Shown: positions 1 to 13,300 of the stretch, one piece after another
How positions within the stretch are numbered: the first letter of the stretch is position 1
Layout of the letters: each line of letters opens with the position of its first letter
Assembly (NCBI RefSeq): GCF_015706575.1
Contig: NW_024037076.1
Coordinates: 12,838,898-12,902,897, forward strand
Direction of reading: 5' to 3'
DNA length: 64,000 nucleotides
Source of the DNA: Patiria miniata
Taxonomy: Eukaryota; Echinodermata; Asteroidea; Valvatida; Asterinidae
Translations under genes and position numbers: made by a program
The notes under the pieces: generated by a model
Seen by the model: the letters and a program-made list of their open reading frames with translations, nothing else
What the model was told of the DNA's origin: nothing
Database searches by the model: none

Positions 1-1586
1 ACTTGGGATTAATAATAGTACCGGGTTCCGTAATTTTTTTATTTTTTTCTTTGGGGAGGGGGGGGGGGGGGTGTTTAGGGGGAGGGGGTTAGAGGGATTG
101 TTGTCCGTTCCGGGGACAGGCAATAGGGCCAATTACGGCTGGGGTTAAAATTAGCAAGGTGTTGTAAGAAAGGCCGGGATGGGGAAATATCATTGGCAGG
201 TTTTGGACTCCGATGAGTTGTTGAGGATTAAAGTTGCGTCCCCAAAAAAATTGGCTGATATTCAAAAGGTTATTAAATTGAATTGCATAATTTGATGTAG
301 TTCGCTAGTGGTGAAAGTACACAGGCCTTTTATTTTTGTTATAACTTTCTGATTGCTTTTTTTTTACGTTTAGAAGTGAAAAATGTATTGAATAATTGAG
401 TGCCATTTAAATGGAAAAAAAAGTACTGAAAATTGTGATCCATCTCCTGACTGGTCAATTTAAACAAGAATTTGGAAAATGTTAAAACTTCCAGAGGTTA
501 ATGTGATCCACATTATCCTAAACAAAACATAAATTGGGCCAGTAATTGGCTTTCCTGCTTAAAATCATGCCATTATATGATAATTTGTGGACAGAAATCA
601 TGTTTCAACAGAGAATGCCTAAATTTATATTAAAAATTCCTTGCACATTTGCAGTACAAGCCTTTTCTAAAAAAAATAACTTCAATCAGTTTGGAAAGAT
701 ACCAATTTTGAAGCACAGTCAAGAACCAAGGTGTTGTCAAGATACAATCTTCCTCAGTTCATTCTGCCTACTTGCACTGTCCTGTCCAAACTTTTCAAAT
801 CCCCCCCCCCCTGCAACACACAGCATCATAACGTGGTGCAATTATGCTTACATGCGCACTGGAGAGAAATGTAAACGGCAAGCGCAGTGCCGGCTGCAAT
901 CAATAGCGTGTGCAATTAGCGCGGCGCAAACACCGTTATGGCATATAAATGACTAGTCACGATCAATCACAGTGTCAAAATCAAGAGTTCCTTCTGTTTT
1001 GTTTGGATTTTTTTTCTCTCTCTTTTTTTTTTTCTTCTTCTTTATTTTCCCCCATTGCTTGATGGTTGCGGTTAGATTTGGTTCATATGTGCATTAGGAT
1101 GCAGGGAGTTTGTGTGCGGCTCGCCAGTATCATATCAGTGTTGAACTTGACAAATGCTCTTGTTTGTTGAGTCTACTTCTGTCACACCTGGGGAGGGAGA
1201 AATCTGGTGAATTATTAGACGCTGGGGAATCAATGAAATTGCCATCGCAGACATATGGCACCTGGATATTCTGTACACAAACTATCAGGCTGGGGCGCTA
1301 TTGTACTTGCACTGTTATGGTAGGGTTCACTGCGTATCTTTACATGTTAACTGTTAACATGCAAAACTGTAATGTTGCTGTGTTATTGAAGCTAGCACAT
1401 TATACCAAGGACAATTTAACATCATGTTGGCTATTTTCATGTGTTATTCTGTCAGTTGACAATTTTGTAAAAATTCTCAGAAAGTGAGCGATACAGAAAC
1501 AGTTAAATGTACAGGGAATTACGCATACTCAGAAAAATTGAACACAGGTAGTGTGATATGAGCAGTATAGAGAAATCACTGCATTT

Positions 1587-1985
1587 GGGGTGCTGTGGTC
1601 CAATGGTTACAGTGTTCGACTCGTGCCGTGGTGCATGGGTTCGAATCCTGATGGGGAACATGGTGCTTGTGCTCTTGAGCAAGGCACTTTACCATTATTG
1701 CTTCGTCCTTCGGATGGGACGTAAAGCCTTAGGTCCCATGTGTTGTGTAACCCAGCAACACTTATCGCAAAGAGAAAGGGTTTGCCTCGGTGTTTCTGGC
1801 AGTGGCTGCAATATGCGCCGCAGCACCTTGTACACCCTTTATAAAAGGTGCTACATAATCAGTCTCAAATTGTTCATAAACTTCATTCACCTGTCTTTAA
1901 AAATAGACATAATTACCAGCACCTTGAGTACCTTATTGTAGGTAGATGCATGCGCTAAATAAGACTCCTGTATTATTATTATAAT
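1587..1985 (+). repeat. tRNA-derived SINE with V-type central domain
   Basis: The head looks like a tRNA: an A-box-like TGGTCCAATGG at 1596-1606 and a consensus B box GGTTCGAATCC at 1638-1648. The head is shared almost base for base with the copies at 29.7 kb and 22.1-22.4 kb for roughly 115 bp. After about 1700 it diverges from them. The new body contains CGTCCTTCGGATGGGACGT and, further on, a CAAAGAGAAAGGGT...CCTCGGTGTTTCTGG stretch. From memory this resembles the central domain of V-type SINEs. The tail ends in a short TAT/ATT microsatellite typical of LINE-mobilised SINEs. It lies in a SIN1 intron in the gene's orientation. Transcription by RNA polymerase III is the known mode for such elements. 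Activity of this copy is not implied. Confidence 0.75.
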
Positions 1986-3039
1986 TTGTTTATAAAAGAA
2001 AGTACAACAGGTTTTTACATGGAATATAAAAGGAGATTTGCTTGAATGGTAGTATTTTTGTCAATTTCGTCTGAATGATTGTAACTTTTCCCTGTGTTTT
2101 TACTGTTAGTTCTCAGTCCATAAAGAGTGAATGTCGGTAACGCTTTGAACTTTTTTAATTTGCCTCATGAAGAAGCTTGTAACGAAAGTCCTGACATTGT
2201 TTCCGTGTCAGTGGAAGGCCTGAAAAAAACAGAACAACAGAATAATCTGAAACCGTCTTGTCTGTTGTGTCACATGTGAACCACAGTTTGAAGTTCTAAA
2301 CACACAAGATACAGAAATGTAAATGTTTATTTCCTGTACGGTAGTCATAAAAATTTCAACCGAAACTCACTGTGCGAAAACAGCGTTGATTTGATTTCAA
2401 CCACGAACAATTCAATCAACTTTGTAAACAAGAAAGTTATCCCATCCATCAGTGTCAATAAAGGAACTGTAGAGTTTCTTCCCTTTTTTGGGGGGGGGGG
2501 GGGTTTGGGTCTTTATCCTGGCAGTGACGCCATATACCGTGCCGTATACGAACACTCGGGGCCTTGAGCAGGGACTTAATTACTGCATGAGCTGTGACAG
2601 GCTGGCCTGAGCTCATCAGACAGCCAAAAAAAGGGTAAAAGATCTGGCGTCATGTGTCGCCGCAAGAAAGTCAATTATTACACCAAGACGATCAATGTAC
2701 TTCACTCAAACGAAAGTAAACTTACCCTTTTTCCCAGCCAAGCTTTGTATATATTCCACACAAAAAAGCCAGAAATGTTTTTTTTCTCCTGTTTTGCTGT
2801 GGCTGGTCGTATTTTACATTTGGTAGTACATGTATTAATGACAAGGTATCTGGCGAGAACGCAAACAATTGGAAGTGGTTTTTGCTATTTAAAACACTTC
2901 CCTGTTCTGAGCACAATTCAGTGCTCCACGAAATTGGCCCCAATGTTTTCTACTATCCACTCAATGGAACTGTTATCGCAACAAAATATTACCAGAAATT
3001 TATAAATAAATTCAATGCCGAGCAGAAGTCATTCACAGG

Positions 3040-3508
3040 TAGGGCTGTGCATCGGAACCGGGTACCCGAGTACCCGACCGCTGATGTCAGGAACCGGTTC
3101 CAGATTATGGGATCGGGTACCCGTAACCAACTTTACATAATACTTAGTAACTTCTCAGACAATGTAAAAAAAAGGTTTTGAATGTCATTTGTGGAGAATT
3201 TTCGAAATGATAGCTAGGCTGTATGGAAAAACAAAACAGATTCACGTTTACAAATGTATATGACGCTTGTGACAATGCAATTTACACTGTGAAGCTACAT
3301 GTATTGAGCTCACTGTAGGCCTACACACTTATATCTTGCTGTATCGACTCACCGATGTGATAGTATTATCGTGCAGACCTTATGAGCAATCTGTACAGCA
3401 GCTTCTGAGATTTGAATTTTGGGGTTGGGTTTCTTAAACGGGTACCCGGTGGGTTTTTTTTTCAGTCGGGTACCCCATTCCCGTACTACCCGTAAATGCA
3501 CACCCCTA
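3040..3508. mobile_element. hAT-type MITE with GGGTACCCG inverted arms
   Basis: The ends are inverted: TAGGGCTGTGCA on the left and TGCACACCCCTA on the right. They are followed inward by repeated GGGTACCCG words on both sides (3059-3125 and 3438-3475). Flanking 8-mers TTCACAGG (3032-3039) and GTCACAAG (3509-3516) match at 6 of 8 positions, the expected length for a hAT target duplication with some decay. No transposase is present, so this is a non-autonomous 469-bp element within a SIN1 intron. Confidence 0.75.
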
Positions 3509-4224
3509 GTCACAAGCAGTATACATTTGATGCCATCTTTTTCTAGTAAGCTGGGTTTTTTTAAAAACCCATTCTAGTCCCTGTAGCACCCAAAACCATC
3601 CAGCCTAGTACTCCCTACACCCCCAAAACCGCCTTAGGGTCCAGACCAGTAAATAGACTGCCATAGATCTTAGCGGTAATTACGCGCACTTCCAAAAAAA
3701 TATTAACAATGCTCACAACTCTCTGAGGTGTTCAAGACGTACATCAAATTAAAGCTTATTTCATCATCTTTCATTTTATGTTCAATTTTCTGGGGGTTAA
3801 CCAGTGACTTTTGGGAGAAAATTCCATACAGAGATGATCACCCCTAAAAACTGTCCTGAAGCCCTATCGCCATTTTAAAAATGGACGCCTACACTCCATT
3901 GCAAAATAGAGCCATTTTAGGACCTAATTTCATCCACATTTCACAGAAATACGAGCTTGCAGTCCTCTGCACCAACCAACTCATTCGAACCTTCTTTTTC
4001 ACAAATCATCAAGTTCACGGCCTTCACAATGCTCTAATACCGGAGAATTTGAGGGCATGCAAATCGTGATGGTGTTATGGATCCTTCAGGGAATAGATGC
4101 AATGTAATACGATATACCTCAAGGTGCTAATGGGTTAAGCAATTATTTCTTTCTTTTTACAGTTCACATAAATTGCCCCCTCATGTTACCGACCTTAATT
4201 AGTTTTTGTTTCTGCAATTTCTAG

Positions 4225-4332
4225 GCCCAGACTACATCCTGGAGCGGGAGCATGAACCGGGCGTGGCCCTTGACCTTGACACCAAGCTGAGTGACATGAG
4301 CTCCTTTGACCTGGTCATGGTCCGTGAACACA
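4225..4332 (+). CDS. SIN1 exon: distal half of Ras-binding-like domain
   Basis: The acceptor is TTTCTAG at 4218-4224 and the donor is GTAAGT from 4333. The exon is 108 nt, entered with one codon base carried from upstream and left with one base, so it encodes 36 residues in phase 1-1. The translation begins GPDYILERE (human SIN1 GPQYRLEKQ) and ends FDLVMVREH (human WEFCLVREN), with a shared VALDLD/VAVDLD core. Its length and boundaries coincide with the 36-residue block absent from human isoform Sin1.2. Skipping would cut the Ras-binding-like fold in half while keeping the PH domain in frame. Confidence 0.93.
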
Positions 4333-7300
4333 GTAAGTGCCGATGGGACCCACTCGCTGACAAACGAGTGGTGAAAATTGTTCAGAAAATAATGAACTTT
4401 TTGCAGTAATTCACTTCATTGAAAAGAATGGCATACAAGCGTTTTTGCATATTTGTATTGGACAACATATTTCCTTTTTTTTTTAATAAAGATACTCAAA
4501 CTGTTTAACTGCAAAGTAGGGAAAGACTTGTCAAAAACTATGGAAGCAAAATGTGCACTGACACTGAAAGATAAAAGTTTCTGACTAAATTTTAGTTCAA
4601 AGGTATATAAGAAGACTGTAACGTGATGTCAAAATAATGATATAAACTGCACTGAAGAAGCAAGTGACACATGGTGCCCCTTTTTTAAAAACTTGCTCTA
4701 GACTTCATTTAGTTTACACATTTTGAAAGTAACAACCACAATTTAATTTCCTGCACTGCCATTTTTGGGGGTTTATCTTCTCGCTTGCTTTGTAAGTGTG
4801 GGACACATTCCCCAGCTGACATGGTACCTAACAGGTTTAAGGCAAACATACACTCTGTTCCAAGTTATCCTTTCAGTCAAAATCAGTCAAGTGACTGTTT
4901 TTGTCAACAGTTAAGAGCTCCTAGCCTAGATAAAGCAGGATTGACTGGCTGTGACTAACTATGCTTGTATGTTGTCCTCCCCTTAAAACTTGGCTGCTGT
5001 GGGTTCCACAGTGCCCTGCCACATTATTTATCACCAATCAAATTGTTGTTCCAAAGTTGTAAACTTGTTCCCACTTCTTTAAGTGGAACAGTTAAATCAA
5101 GAGGAGAGATCTAGACTTGTTTCATGTCTAGCTGTCTCTCCATTTGTAGGTTTAGACACAGTTTAAAAAAAAACAGCCAGGAACTAGATGTCAATTATGT
5201 TGTTTTTCTTGAAATTTAAAGTGTGTCGGTTTGCATTGGTAAAAGACTTTAAAGTTTACTCTCAATAGTAGAGCCTTGATGACCTCATGCAATATGTATT
5301 GCTGTCCCTCCCAATGCATTGTGCAAAGCCCTTCAAGTGTTGGTAAAGCTCCTGCTTGTGTGGAGAGCTCGGGAGCAGGACTGTCAGTCAGTCACTTAAG
5401 GGGCCCCATCCTCCGAGCCGGCAACCAGTCAAGGTTTTTTGAAATGCCAAGTGGTAGTGGAGGGCCCTCTAGGGTGATGGGATAATGTCAACCAAGGGGG
5501 ATTTTCTAGGAGGGTCTGAGCCCTCTTCATGTCCAGTAAATCCTGGACATGGACTGAGGGCATGGACTGCAGCTTGAAGGGTTTGTGTAGGGGATTTCTG
5601 CTGGCTTTTTTTTATATGCTCCGTATTGGACAACTGTTTTATAACCTGTAGTTGCACAGTTTCAAGGCAACCCCTTTTTTCATGGTAAGACGCTCAACAA
5701 TTTGTATTAGTACCTTTTTAAATGTCACCGAAAGCTATTAAATTATTTGTGGGTTAAATAGGTGAAGAAATTGGTAAAGTGATTCTGCCAGTTTTTATTT
5801 TTTTCTTTCTTTGGCTCTGCTTACCGTTGGTGAAAAATCCCTGCATGCTTACTGTAAGCAGAAAAGTCTGTGCTTACGGTTTAGCGTATTTCACAGTTTA
5901 AAAAGGAATTTTGGCTTCTGCGCATTTGTTCATCCCAAAACTAAGGATTCTGTGCTTACAGGTTTAGCACAGAATTTTTCAGCTAGCGCGGTTAGCACAA
6001 ATAGTGATTGTAAGCACAGAATTCTGTGGTTAGCAGAGCCTTGATATTGGGCCCTGATCTCAATGCATTCTAAAAATATATAGCAATGATTTTACTTCCT
6101 AACGAAACAAAAAAATTAACAAATGCACATAGGTTGATTCTAAATTTGGTAATAAAGTAACGATGTCCCAATGCTTCTGAAAGGAAGAAGAATGGCTAGC
6201 AGGTCCTAATCTAAATACATTGTATAATTTGACTCAACCCCATTCTGTCTGGTTTATACCAGACATTTATTACTGCCGGCCTGGCACGGTGTTGCTAATA
6301 AATTAGTGTAGCCGTGCAAGTTGAACACGCACTTTAGGGCTCATCTGTAGGCTGTGAGACAGCTAGTGTCTGGTACGCTGTTGCAAGAACAGCACCGGTG
6401 ATATATAGCCTAGCAATGCTGTAAGGTCTTTAGCGATCCTGGAGAGAGAATGATGGTTTCACAAGAATGATTAAGACGAAGAAAGTAAGGGAGTACAGCT
6501 CAAGACAACTGCACACAAGGAAAAAAACGGGGTCGTGGGGGAGGCAAAAAAAGAGGTGATGATTTAGCGTGAAGGCATTTTGTGGGTTGGTGTACTTGTG
6601 TCTTATCCATCATTTAGTTTAGATTTTCATGTTTGTCCGGCCGCCCGTATATTACCAATGGGTTTGACGGCAGGTTTTGAAGCTCAGATTTATTGACGTG
6701 CTGGGCGGGGAGTTTTCTCCCTCCCTCTTTTGCTTGCTTTCTTCGGTGATGGATGCTGGTTGTAGACTGATTTCTTGGTGGGATGTCGTCGGTCGGGCGT
6801 CCCGGTTGTCATCGCGCGGCAGGAAATTATCAAGGATTATCTGCGCTTTGTCATAATTACGGCGTATATGTGGAGCAGTGCGTCAAGTTAGCCCCTGTTT
6901 TTTCGTTGTTTGTAATTGCTTGACCCCAAACGTTCGGCGGTTATTTGGTTAGGGCGGCTCAATCACGGGCAGGAACAGCGTGTTTGCTTTGTTATTTGTC
7001 ACCGGATCAAGAAGGCAATGAAAATATTAGAGTCCATCCTTCCCCTCCCCCCCCCCCCTACCATTTGATAAAACTATCTTCCCAGGGCTTCCCTTAATAA
7101 ATAAAAAAAAAATTCATGTTATTGCATGGTGGGAAACTTTTCTTTCCCATTGGTAGTAACCAAATTGGGGTGTCAAATTGGTTGGCCTTTTTAAAGCCTT
7201 TCCTAAATGAATACAAGATCAAGGACAGTCTTTTTGTCTGAAGACCTGCGTTTCAGTTTTCTCACAGTGCAAATATTGAGGACTGTAAATCCTGGTTGGA

Positions 7301-10300
7301 AGTCACAGATGACTTTGGTTGTTTTTTTCCCCCTTCCTTTTGGTGTTCTGTTCTTCAGCAGCTTCACCTTTCTCATGAACCGTGATCCGTGGCTCTAACC
7401 TCCCAATTTTTTTGGTCGTTGGCAGCTCCTCAAGGGACGAACCCTGTTCCCCCCTCGCGATAAAAAAAGTTTCCCCAACGGGTCTATAATAATGAGGGCA
7501 AAACTGATAGCCTATCCCGCCGCACATAGCCAGCCAAGCAGCCAGGGAATAAAGAATGTTTCGCATCGTGGTTCCGTGACGAATTACCGCGGCGCGGGGG
7601 ACCGTTGGGGAACCGGGGCTTGGATTACGGTCATTAAGGGATGAGATTCGGTCGTCGGTCGGGGAGGCCAGATTTTGGGGGGCCAGGCAGGATGATTTAT
7701 TGCCGTCCCGCGCGCTCGGGTTTTTTGGTCCCAGCACTGAATGCACTTGGATTAGGATCCAAATTGCTAGGACCAGCAGTGGAATGATTAGTCAGTATTT
7801 TTGTCAGATGCCTACAGTCGGACTCGGTCTTGTCAACTACGTTGTGTACCAGCACCTTTTTCTACCTGCATTTTCCTGCATCACGTGTTATTGGCAATTA
7901 AAAATAGGAATCGTCAAATTTAAATTAATCGTGGATTAGATTAATCTAGGTATTTGTTGTATCCTCAGTTGACCATATGTTCTGTTAATCCAACTGCTTC
8001 GTTTGGCAATATAATATCAAAGACACAAGCCAAAAATAAGTCCCAAACTGGTGGCTATGAAATTCATAACATATGAGTCAGTATCATTGTTTTCCTTTGG
8101 TGAGTGGGAACTTTAGAATATTTTAGGCTGGCTTTGTGGAAGAATTGCTTTTGCCTTGATCAGGTTTGATGCACAGGCTCAGCACAGCAACATTTGAAAT
8201 ACAGTGTCCAGAAATAAAACACTTCAGTAGTACGCATGGAGAGACTTCCACAACATTTTTCAGTTTTCTCAGTGATTTTTCAAACAGAAAGTTTGAGCCT
8301 CAAAAACGAGGGAAGATAAGTGCCTAATCCCCCTTATCTCTGTATTAATTGTATCCCATGAACATTTAAGTATCCCAAGAGAAAAATAATCGAAAGAATA
8401 TTTCATTATATTAAAGATAATCAGAATTTTTTTTATCCAGTTCACTGTCCTTCCTCGTGCATTACACGTCCATTCTTACATTTATTCTTGCAAATTGGGG
8501 AACATTGCAGCATGGGTCAATACAAAATGTAGCAGTCAATCTATAAAAATTAAAACTACTAGCACTCATGTTTTGCAAAACTTATCTATAGAGTCTGAAG
8601 GTCTAGTAATTACTCTACACAATGGTCTTTATCCCATCTCATTTGGACACCCCAGTCCAGAGATACAGCTAATGAAATGAAAAAACTTTAATTCCAAGTT
8701 GGGCCATATTACAGATTATCTGGTATATACAGAAAGGCATTCACATGCCAAGGTGTGTACGAATGCCTTTCATTAGATACCAGATAATCTGAAAAGTAGC
8801 CCAAACAGATTTTGATGGTCTTAACAAGCTTTGCCTTAACTTTTAAACAAAAGGTCCAAATCACACAGAACAAAAATCCTGTCAAGGGTAAAGAAACACT
8901 CTATCATCTCATGGTTAATTTTTACCACCTCAAAAAACATTTAGTTTCCTCAGAAAAAAAAGTGTTGTTTGATTGCTACATTTCTTTTGAGACACGCTGT
9001 CCATCCAGCTGTATTGTTGCATGGTCGTAGTAAATATATTGGGCCAAAAATTTCAAAGAGTCAATTTTGGTTTTAATTGTTTTGTCCTCTTGTCCACAGG
9101 CAAAAGGGACTATGGCAAACAGGAGAGGGTAAGGCATGTATCCACAGTGGAACCACCGCTGGTACTCAGCACACAGTACAAATCCTACAGAATCAACATG
9201 CTGCACAGATTGAGACCAACCACCGAGATCCAACTTGGTAAGTTTTTTTAACATATCACCCAAACAAAAAAAGCTGTGGCACTTAAAAAACCCAAAAAAA
9301 AACAAAGCCAAGGAGATTTGAGAAGGGAAAAGCAGCATCTTTTGGTGTTTCAGAAGATACTCTGGAAGGAAAAACTAAGATAAAAAGTCCAATCTTAAGT
9401 TCTGGTTGGAGATTTTTGTATGAAATTACCATCACCTGAAGATACTCCAACCATCCTTTAAACCCTGTTGAGTTTCATGCTGTATCAAATGAATATATAC
9501 AACATGCCTTTAACAGTTATCAAGAGAATGACCAAACTGGACCTGTATCTGAAATCCATTGGTTCTGAAATCCATTGGTTCAAAATCCCAGTCTGGTGCC
9601 TTGCTAACAAGCCTACCCACCAACACTTGCCATCTCCATATGACTTACCCCACAGGAGTGTCCGGGGACAAGATCGAGATAGACCCCGTCTCCCAGCCCA
9701 AGACCACCGCCGCCAAATTCTGGAGTAGCAAGCAGAAGGCGGTTTCCATAGATACCGACCGACTGGCGGCCTGCGCCATCACGGACGAGAAGCCCTCAGG
9801 TGAGTCGGTGTGGAAGTAAGACGACTGGCGACCGGTTTCCTACCGGTCGCCGGTTATACTTGTCAATCATACCCAGAGACTCGTGAACGCTCCTCGTGTA
9901 AAGATAAACTTGTCACTCTGTAAACCTCTGAATTTCATCCTCCGGTGGATCTGGAAATTACATGAATGTCACATCAGACGCTCGCCTGCCTGCGCAATAC
10001 AGCTACATGCAGCATTATTGGAATTATCCGAATCTAATAGAAGAATGTATGATAAAATTTGAACGCTTGTATTTTAGGAGAAATGTGCCTGAAGCATTTC
10101 CGAGACGTGTGATTATACAGACTGTAGTCTGAAATCAGACTTTTTGAATCTGAGAAAAACACATCATCAGCATAGAACAAAAATTCATCTTTCAGATCTT
10201 TCAACCAATTTTCATACTTATTTTATAAATTAACAATCTCATCCCTAATTTAATATACATAACCACATGGATAACAAAAAATGTTAAGATGCATTTTGAA

Positions 10301-13300
10301 AATAATATTTTTTGTTTAGATAATGAAAATACATGTATGTTACTTATTTTCAATTTAAAATGTGTCATTTCTGCTTCTGCTTTTTGTTTCACCGCAAAGA
10401 ACCGTACCAGAGTTTATAGTGAAGCGATGTAAAAAATACCGATGAGAAAAAGCCTTGCTAAACACTTCATTGTTATTGAGGGGGAAAAAATGTTACAATG
10501 AACAAAAATGTACAGTAATCTTTGCACGATCAATACGTGGCCTTGGTTCCTGCTGCTTTATACAGAAGAGTATGTTTGCTTTGCCTGTTGATGCATAAAA
10601 AAATTGCGACCAAAATTTGTAATTTTTGTAAGTACTGCCTATTTCTTAATGCTACCCAGCCAAAATGCTGCACTAAGTAAATATTTTGGTTGGAGGGCTG
10701 GTGCACTGACAAGCAACCAAAAGCAATATCGATTGTGCGGCCAATTCGTACGGTAACCAGAAGAACAAGGTACCGAGGTCTTTATCTAAACAATTTTTGG
10801 AGTGTGCGAAAACCAATCAATGGCAAATTTTCCTAGTGACCGGGGAGGGAGGGCGCACGCAACTTTTCCTGTATGAAACCGGATACTTTGAAAATCAACA
10901 CTAGTGTCGCATTCCTTACTGGTTCCCTCCCCCCCCCCCTCCCTCAAAAGAAAAAAATCAAGACCTCAATTTTCAAAATTACAGTGCCGCAACAAAAGCC
11001 GAGAGGATGCCGTTTACGGAGGTGGAACCACCAGTAATGCCCTAGTCAAAGTCAACATTGTCGTAATCTCAAGTTACGATGATGTCCACCACAAAAGGGC
11101 AGCCCATCTTCAAAGACTGTTTTTTTTTTCTGTCTGTGTGTCTATTCCCGCGTATTGCTCCCGTTCCAGAAACAAATTTCAGATATATCAAAACAAATCA
11201 AGCCGGCTTTCATATGAGATATCCTGACAAGTGCAAATATTGTGTCAAGCATGACCACCGCCAATTTGAAGGGATTCCGATTTTTTCCTTTAATACTGGT
11301 CAATAATTGTCACACGTACGTCAGTCAGTCACGGAAAGTGTTTGCGGTTGGCAGCAGATTTAGTGTCGCTTGCCTCCTATGCAAACTGGTCAAGAATGAA
11401 AGTGTCCATCATTTGGAAAGTAACCTGAACATCAAATAGGTTTGATCCAGATTTTGTCTCAATGAGTTACAGATAATCCAAATTCGAGTCACCACTTAAA
11501 ACTTGTTCAGTGCTCCGAGACATAATGAAAAAAATATATATCAGAATCGAGAAGAATATCGAAATCGAGAAAAGAAAAAAAAATTGTAAAAATGTTTGAG
11601 GATTGTTTAGCTCAGCTTTCTCTTTCGATTGCATTGCATGGATTCCGCAGATCAATTTATCTGCGCTTGCAGCATTGGCCACTAGTTGCTGTGTGTGTCC
11701 CCCCCCCCCAGGTTTGCTTACACGTTCTAGCGAGCTGCCGAACTAATCAAAGCGTGGCTTGCGCAGTCTTGATCACTTTTCTGTAATGATTTACAGGGGA
11801 GCGGAATGAGTAAATCCAGCGCCGTGACAGGTGTAAACAAAGCTCGCTTCCCGCCGCACACACACACACAGAGGGGAAAGAGTACAGGCTCCTCCTGGCT
11901 TACTTCCTGTCCTGTTGTTGTCTTTGGAGCTTGGGTCACAATTTCCAAACCGAAGGAAGAAAGAAAAAAAATCATCTTTCCTTTTCTTAATCAGCCTCGC
12001 AAATAATCAGTATCCTAGAGTAAACTCTATCTGTCATCAGTGTAATTTCTTCTCTTTCTGTATGTTTGTGTAATTTTGCCACCAAAAACAAGATTGAGCT
12101 TCCGGCCGTTGTACTTTCTTGGATGTATGCAGATTTTCAAATAAATTACCGATCACGGTTTTGCTTTTTCAAACGTTGATGGCAAGAGCGATTTTGGAGA
12201 CCTACTTTTGGATTTACGTCGATTTATTAGGAAATCAAAAGTATGAAAGATCTGGTCTCAGTTGATTTAACTCACAAGCTTCAAATAAGAGAGACATCAT
12301 TCAGGTATGGTCTGATGCCATTTCTGGCCCCTTCTCGCCCACCCCCTCACAGCTCACAACTCATCAATCGCTCCGTGCAATATTAACCCTCACTCTTCTT
12401 CATTTCCTCTGTGGCGCTGTCTTTCTCTCTCTCTCTCTTGCGCTCTGTCTCTTGCCTCCCTCCCGGCCTCAGGAGGCGACCACTCCTCAGGCAAACACGC
12501 CGCTTGTCTCCGGGCCGTATCGCGTTCCTGGGCCTGCCATTTTTCTCCGGCGATACACCTGAAGTGCAAAGCAAATATTTGGCCGGAGGAATTAAGCAGT
12601 TGCCGGCACGCAATGTTATGATTTCCATCCCCCCCCCCAAAAAAAAGGGAGGGGTTGGAGGGAGGATAAGGAAAAAAAAAAGACGAGTCTTGGTCGACCT
12701 AAAAATGCACAAAACATTGCTTTTTTTAACTTGTCAAAATAGAGATCATCTTTCATTTAGGAAAACATTCTCAAATCCTTCATTTGCACATTTGGGTTTA
12801 TTTTTAAAAAATTCTTAATTTACTATGAATTGGTGAAGGCAAAAGATGTTAGTCATAGGAAGATGATCTTACAATACAAAGTTGCCCCAAAAAACAGGTG
12901 TAGACAGTCAAAAAGCCATTTGAATTATTTTTGTAGCATCTATACATGTATTTTCATTATGTACATTAACCCACCTATGCAAACATACATTCTGTGCCAA
13001 GTTGTGCCAAGAATTCCCAGCCCACATAAAGCAGGATTGACTGGCTGGGACTGTTTAAGTAACTTGATACAGCTATGCTTTGACTCCCAGTGAGTGATAA
13101 AACAGCTGTGACCACGACTTGCCTGCTTTGTCTGTTGACTGAGTTTGACTAGTCACAGTGCTTGCTTGACATTACGATCGGACTGCTGGTGACTAGCTTT
13201 TGTTAATAGTATAGCAGGGGAAGTGGAAGTGGATGTTGACCGTCTGTGACAGCTTAAATAGCAGGAGGGTTAAACAGATAAATCCTCAAAGGTCCCCCAT

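Larger units (their letters stand above)
1..4224 (+). other. Intron of SIN1 upstream of the first visible exon
   Basis: This stretch precedes the acceptor AG at 4223-4224 and contains no exon I can recognise. The first half of the Ras-binding domain, which must join in phase 1 to the exon at 4225, was looked for and not found, so the preceding exon probably lies left of the window. It holds a G-run near 55-72, a pyrimidine tract near 1005-1050, one SINE (1587-1985), another G-run near 2487-2502 and one hAT-type MITE (3040-3508). The stretch 830-990 is compositionally complex, with CpGs and CAATCAAT-like words, and could be regulatory, but nothing proves it. Confidence 0.6.
4333..9099 (+). other. 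SIN1 intron, 4.8 kb
   Basis: Bounded by GTAAGT and CACAG. It contains a short dispersed repeat (4838-4980), a hairpin at 5528-5551 (9-bp stem CATGTCCAG, 6-nt loop), an inverted-repeat MITE (5808-6056), a C-run at 7038-7051 and a compact hairpin MITE (8699-8804). Two blocks, about 6240-7010 and 7400-7770, are GC-richer and non-repetitive and could hold intronic regulatory sequence. No further exon was recognised. Confidence 0.8.

Noticed and set aside
1596-1648. tRNA gene
   Set aside because: A and B boxes are present but no cloverleaf is formed and the sequence is the head of a SINE with two relatives in the window.
7303-7746. 147-residue open frame on the minus strand within a SIN1 intron
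   Set aside because: No recognisable motif or domain, no splice context, GC-rich composition alone explains the lack of stops.
12421-12440. (TC) run and other dinucleotide runs (11857, 32096, 34348, 61708) as functional sites
   Set aside because: Short ordinary microsatellites with no further context.
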